Positions 32,435 through 35,658 of a stretch of 35,658 bases of DNA are shown piece by piece. Numbering within the stretch: position 1 is the first letter of the stretch; every line of letters begins with the position of its first letter. The stretch covers positions 1 to 35,658 of the forward strand of contig JAKADN010000014.1 of assembly GCA_021820445.1 (NCBI GenBank), in the 5' to 3' direction. This stretch comes from Nitrospirota bacterium (lineage in GTDB: Bacteria; Nitrospirota; Leptospirillia; Leptospirillales; Leptospirillaceae). The notes beneath the pieces are model-generated. The model was not told the DNA's origin. It worked only from the letters and a program-made list of their open reading frames with translations, and made no database searches. Made by a program: the position numbers and the translations under genes.

Positions 32435-33769
32435 TTATTTCCCTAGACAGAAAAGGTTGAAGACACGATCGTAAATATCGGATGCGGGAACGGTCCCCAC
32501 CCCATCTTCCAACACCCGGCGCCCTTCTTCAAGGGCAGAGAGTGCCACGTCGATCCGTCCTGAATCGAGAAAAGACCGGGAATTCCGAATGGCCGAACGG
32601 AGGTGTCGTAGAATATTGATCTGACGGTCGGAGTCGAGGGAGGAGGATCCCGGGGGGAGTGAGGAATAATAGTTTTCGGCCAGATTGCGAAGGCGGTCAC
32701 AAAGGGAGGAGAGACCCCTCCGGGTCCGCGCCGACACAAGATAATCGTAGGGGGAGGGATCGGGCGGCAGGGACAGGTCGACTTTATTCCAGAGAAGAAA
32801 AACAGGAACTCCCTTTTGGAAATGAAGGGATGCGGGAGGATTTGGAAATTCTGGACTGGCGATCCAGAGGACGCAGTCCACGCGGGAAAGTGATCGCCGG
32901 GTCCTCCGGATCCCTTCCTGTTCGATCGTGTCTTCCGAGGAGCGAATGCCTGCGGAATCGAGAAGAACGAGATCTCCAAAGGGAAAGGAGAGACGTCCCT
33001 CCAAAAGATCCCGGGTCGTTCCGGGAAGAGGAGAGACAATCGCACGGTTCTCTTTGAGGATCCGATTGAACAGGGAGGATTTACCTGAGTTTGGATGACC
33101 GGAAATCAATACGCTGAACCCGTTGAAATGTTTCTTCGTCTTGGCCGTTAGAGTGATGATCTCTGATATGGATCTGTCCAGGGACTGGAGGCGGTTTTGG
33201 AGAATGGAGGGGGAGAGATCGGAAAGGGCCTCTTCTTCTCCTTCCGGATGGTCGAGAAGCGTAAAAAAAAGCGCGAGAAGATTGAGAAATTCTTCCTGGA
33301 TCCCATAGAGAGGATGGCTTTCCGAGGAGGCGTAGTGATGGTGCGCCTCCCGAAAGTCGGAATAGGAAGGGGCCGAAATCATACGATGGAGGGATTCGGC
33401 TTTCAGAAGAGAAATTTTACGGTTCTGATAGGCCCGCATGGAAAACTCACCCGGTTTGGCGAGCCGGATGCCATGGCTATGAAGGAGGGAGAGAAGGTGA
33501 CGGATGTTGTGAGGATTCCCGTGAGCCTGGATTTCGATGACATCCTCCCCGGTATAAGAGCGGGGTCCCTTAAAGAAAAGAAGAAGGCATTCATCGACTG
33601 GGGATCCCGCCTCAAAGGCTGTGGCCCGGTAAATACGACGGTGTTCCAGTGTGGAGGGAAGCGAGGGAAAGAGAGGCCTGATCCGGTCGGAGAGGCTGTC
33701 TCCGGAAAGACGGAGAATTCCGACCGGTTGGGGAATAAGGACCGTGACGGGAGCGACGACAGGTTCCAT
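32435..33769 (-). CDS. mnmE: tRNA modification GTPase MnmE
   Basis: GTPase that works with MnmG on wobble U34. The 444-residue protein has an N-terminal folate-binding domain, a helical domain and an inserted G domain: GHPNSGKS at 224-231, PGTTRD at 249-254, DSAGIR at 271-276 (usually DTAGIR) and NKVD. It ends in FCLGK, the equivalent of the CIGK tail with its catalytic cysteine. The first 20 residues lack the common DTIxAxxTPxG pattern and read instead [23 protein letters not shown] lies 6 bases before the ATG. Confidence 0.95.
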   Translation of the reverse strand: MEPVVAPVTVLIPQPVGILRLSGDSLSDRIRPLFPSLPSTLEHRRIYRATAFEAGSPVDECLLLFFKGPRSYTGEDVIEIQAHGNPHNIRHLLSLLHSHGIRLAKPGEFSMRAYQNRKISLLKAESLHRMISAPSYSDFREAHHHYASSESHPLYGIQEEFLNLLALFFTLLDHPEGEEEALSDLSPSILQNRLQSLDRSISEIITLTAKTKKHFNGFSVLISGHPNSGKSSLFNRILKENRAIVSPLPGTTRDLLEGRLSFPFGDLVLLDSAGIRSSEDTIEQEGIRRTRRSLSRVDCVLWIASPEFPNPPASLHFQKGVPVFLLWNKVDLSLPPDPSPYDYLVSARTRRGLSSLCDRLRNLAENYYSSLPPGSSSLDSDRQINILRHLRSAIRNSRSFLDSGRIDVALSALEEGRRVLEDGVGTVPASDIYDRVFNLFCLGK

Positions 33770-33790
33770 GAAGTGTCACCGAGACCAATC

Positions 33791-35365
33791 CTAGCGGGGC
33801 TGGGAGGTCTTGAAAAGGTATCGCATGGTGAAATATTGCTGTCCGATTGTCAAAACATTGTTGACAATCCAGTAAAGGACAAGACCGGAGGGGAAGTTCA
33901 AAAAGAAAAAAGTCATAACAACCGGCATGAACATCATGATCCGTTTTTGCATGGGGTCCGGGGTCGATGGGGTCAGGCGGGTCTGTATGATCATCGTGAT
34001 TCCCATGATGATCGGAAAAATGTAATAAGGATCTTTTTGGGATAGGTCATGAATCCAGAGAAGAAACGGGGCTTGCCGGAGTTCAACGGTGTTATTAAGA
34101 ATATTGTAAAGAGCGACGAATACAGGAATCTGGACGAGTACAGGCAGACATCCCCCGAGCGGATTGATGCGGCGCTCTTTATAAAGCTCCATCATCGCGG
34201 CATTGAGTTGTTGGCGATCGTCTTTGAATTTGGCCTGCAGTTTTTTGATTTCGGGCTGAAGCTGCTGCATCTGGAACATGGAGCGGTAGGAGAGATAGGT
34301 CAGCGGGGAAAAAAGAAGTTTGATGAAGAGCGTCAAAATGATGATGGCAAATCCATAATTGGCCATATGGGCATAAAGATTCGAAAGGATCAGGAATAGG
34401 AACTTTGCAAGAAAGCTCACAAGATAAATTCGCCCAAAAAGAAACCAGCCGAAGTCGACGGTATCGATCAGGCCAGGATCGGCATTTTTAAGAAGACTGT
34501 ATCGTTTGGGGCTCCCCGTGATGGAAAAGTTCGCGTCCCCTGGAGGGAGGTCGAGCCGGATGAGGGAAGAGGATTTGTCCTTGATGATTTCTGTTGTGGT
34601 TTGAAGTCCGGAAAGGGAAATATAGCCGATGAAGTATTTCGTTTCATTCCCGACCCAGGACAAGAGTCCCGGGGCGAATGTTTCCGCCTGGTCTTTTTTG
34701 AATTCGCTCAGTTTCCCTGCGGCGTTTCCATAAATGGGACCCTGAAATTCGGTCCCGTAGGACTGGGCTTCGTCTGTCATACCAAAATCGAGTCCCGGAA
34801 GAAAAACGAGGGGGAGCTTGTCGGGATTCGAAATATGAACCGAAACCCTAAATCCCCTGGCGGGAATGGTGTAGGACAGGGTCGCCGTATGGCCGTTATA
34901 GGTGTACTTTTCTTCAAGAATCGTATTGCTGGAAGAGAGGGAAACCTGATTAGAGGCCGGAGGGGCTCCATTGACCGTCAGGGATTCGAGAGTCAACGGA
35001 AGAAGCCCGCTTTTATCTTTGACGAGGATTCCCCCCCCGACAAACCCTGGTTTGGACATCAGGAGGTTGACGGGAGTTTTTCGGTCGGATTCAAGATATC
35101 CGGGGAGGGACCAGGAGGTCATTGTCCCGGATTTTTTCGAAAAGGAAAGCTTAAGGTCCGGTGACGAAAGAACGAGGAGATCATTCTCAAGGTCGTTCAG
35201 CATCGGGACGGAGATGAGCTTGGAGGATATGATCCCTTTTCCGGAGGGATGGGTCTGGGGCTCGGGTTTGTGCGTCGAGAAATAATAATAAAGAAGGAAA
35301 TTGAATCCCAGAACGATGGCGATCAGCGGCAACATTCTTTTGAGCATCGAAAAATCCACTTTCAC
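33791..35365 (-). CDS. yidC: Membrane protein insertase YidC
   Basis: Inner-membrane insertase, alone or with Sec. The 524-residue protein is the Gram-negative form: an N-terminal membrane anchor (LPLIAIVLGFNFLLYYYF), a periplasmic beta domain of about 270 residues, then the 60KD insertase core with about five membrane segments and a conserved hydrophilic-groove arginine region. Starts are uncertain: GTG at 35365 and 35359, or ATG at 35347 with weak AGTGGA upstream. All precede the anchor. It lies between yidD and mnmE. Confidence 0.95.
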   Translation of the reverse strand: MKVDFSMLKRMLPLIAIVLGFNFLLYYYFSTHKPEPQTHPSGKGIISSKLISVPMLNDLENDLLVLSSPDLKLSFSKKSGTMTSWSLPGYLESDRKTPVNLLMSKPGFVGGGILVKDKSGLLPLTLESLTVNGAPPASNQVSLSSSNTILEEKYTYNGHTATLSYTIPARGFRVSVHISNPDKLPLVFLPGLDFGMTDEAQSYGTEFQGPIYGNAAGKLSEFKKDQAETFAPGLLSWVGNETKYFIGYISLSGLQTTTEIIKDKSSSLIRLDLPPGDANFSITGSPKRYSLLKNADPGLIDTVDFGWFLFGRIYLVSFLAKFLFLILSNLYAHMANYGFAIIILTLFIKLLFSPLTYLSYRSMFQMQQLQPEIKKLQAKFKDDRQQLNAAMMELYKERRINPLGGCLPVLVQIPVFVALYNILNNTVELRQAPFLLWIHDLSQKDPYYIFPIIMGITMIIQTRLTPSTPDPMQKRIMMFMPVVMTFFFLNFPSGLVLYWIVNNVLTIGQQYFTMRYLFKTSQPR

Positions 35366-35399
35366 GTTAAGGGAACCCCATCATGGAGAGGGGTCGGGT

Positions 35400-35594
35400 T
35401 CAGGGAAAGTCAATCCCGCCTGGATGAAAAGGGTGGCAGCGAAGTATCCTGAAGACGGATTTTAGAAAGGCCTTTGGAAAAGTGTATTTTTCGAAGGCCA
35501 GCCTCGAATATTCGGAGCAGGTTGGATGAAAACGACAGGATGGTGGAAGAAAGGGAGAGACAAACCTCTGGTAAAAACGAATCATGGTTTGCAT
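35400..35594 (-). CDS. yidD: Membrane protein insertion efficiency factor YidD
   Basis: A 64-residue membrane-associated protein that aids YidC. The family motif is complete: [14 protein letters not shown] near residue 20 and [16 protein letters not shown] at the end. AAGG lies 7 bases before the ATG. It starts 2 bases after the rnpA stop and ends 34 bases before yidC. Confidence 0.95.
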   Translation of the reverse strand: MQTMIRFYQRFVSPFLPPSCRFHPTCSEYSRLAFEKYTFPKAFLKSVFRILRCHPFHPGGIDFP

Positions 35595-35596
35595 CG

Positions 35597-35658
35597 TCAG
35601 GCCTTCATCCTGTTAAGGGTCCTGCAGGCATCACCCATCTGTTCCAGAAGAGTCGCAA
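35597..35658 (-). CDS. rnpA: Ribonuclease P protein component, last codons only
   Basis: Only 19 residues ending at TGA 35597-35599 are in the window (reading [19 protein letters not shown]). They fit the C-terminal helix of RnpA, but the sequence alone is too short to prove it. The assignment rests mainly on position: rnpA directly precedes yidD and yidC in most bacteria. The rest lies beyond the right edge. Confidence 0.6.
   Translation of the reverse strand, partial: ATLLEQMGDACRTLNRMKA

Overview
This is a chromosomal, housekeeping-rich stretch from a Gram-negative bacterium. YidC has the large periplasmic domain, and there is lipoprotein signal peptidase, an exported c-type cytochrome and a probable outer-membrane protein. 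The mix of genes and the exported monohaem cytochrome would fit an acidophilic Nitrospirota such as Leptospirillum, but that placement is a low-confidence inference from reading the proteins. No plasmid, phage, transposon, CRISPR array or rRNA gene was seen. GC content falls along the window: sampled 60-base lines give about 70% in the his genes and about 38-43% near the right end.

Left part, 1-14.2 kb, all on the minus strand. A long gene train reads right to left: rho, rpmE, prfA, prmC, murA, hisG, hisD, hisC, hisB, hisH, hisA, hisF, hisIE, hinT. Most junctions from prfA onward overlap or nearly touch (ATGA, TGATG or short gaps), so it reads as one superoperon of transcription termination, translation termination, peptidoglycan and histidine biosynthesis genes. 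Its probable promoter (TTGACA-N17-TCTAAT, 14160-14188) lies about 440 nt before rho, leaving a long leader. A second strong promoter (1952-1980) drives rpsU, yqeY and the window-truncated dnaG, a version of the macromolecular synthesis operon.

Middle part, 14.2-22.9 kb, mixed strands. It holds a c-type cytochrome behind a structured leader RNA candidate, the tRNA m1A58 methyltransferase trmI, a carbon-nitrogen hydrolase, an exported protein, a VOC-fold protein, a trans-polyprenyl diphosphate synthase, a DUF1015 protein, and an lspA-TPR-rluD cluster.

Right part, 22.9-35.66 kb, is origin-proximal in character. It has ileS, a tRNA-Val(CAC), a DnaQ-like exonuclease, mnmA, a bactofilin, parB, parA, a perfect 16-bp parS palindrome, rsmG, mnmG, mnmE, yidC, yidD and the last codons of rnpA. 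The order rnpA-yidD-yidC-mnmE-mnmG-rsmG-parA-parB is the classic oriC neighbourhood.

The most notable observations are as follows. hisG appears to start at an ATA codon, in an ATAA overlap with the murA stop, behind a perfect Shine-Dalgarno sequence. lspA may use an ATC start in a similar setting. A roughly 120-nt structured RNA with a terminator-like end precedes the cytochrome gene. The rho leader carries a C-rich, G-poor, rut-like stretch. Two plus-strand genes have promoters placed so that transcription would begin on the A of their ATG. No wholly new multi-gene system was recognised.
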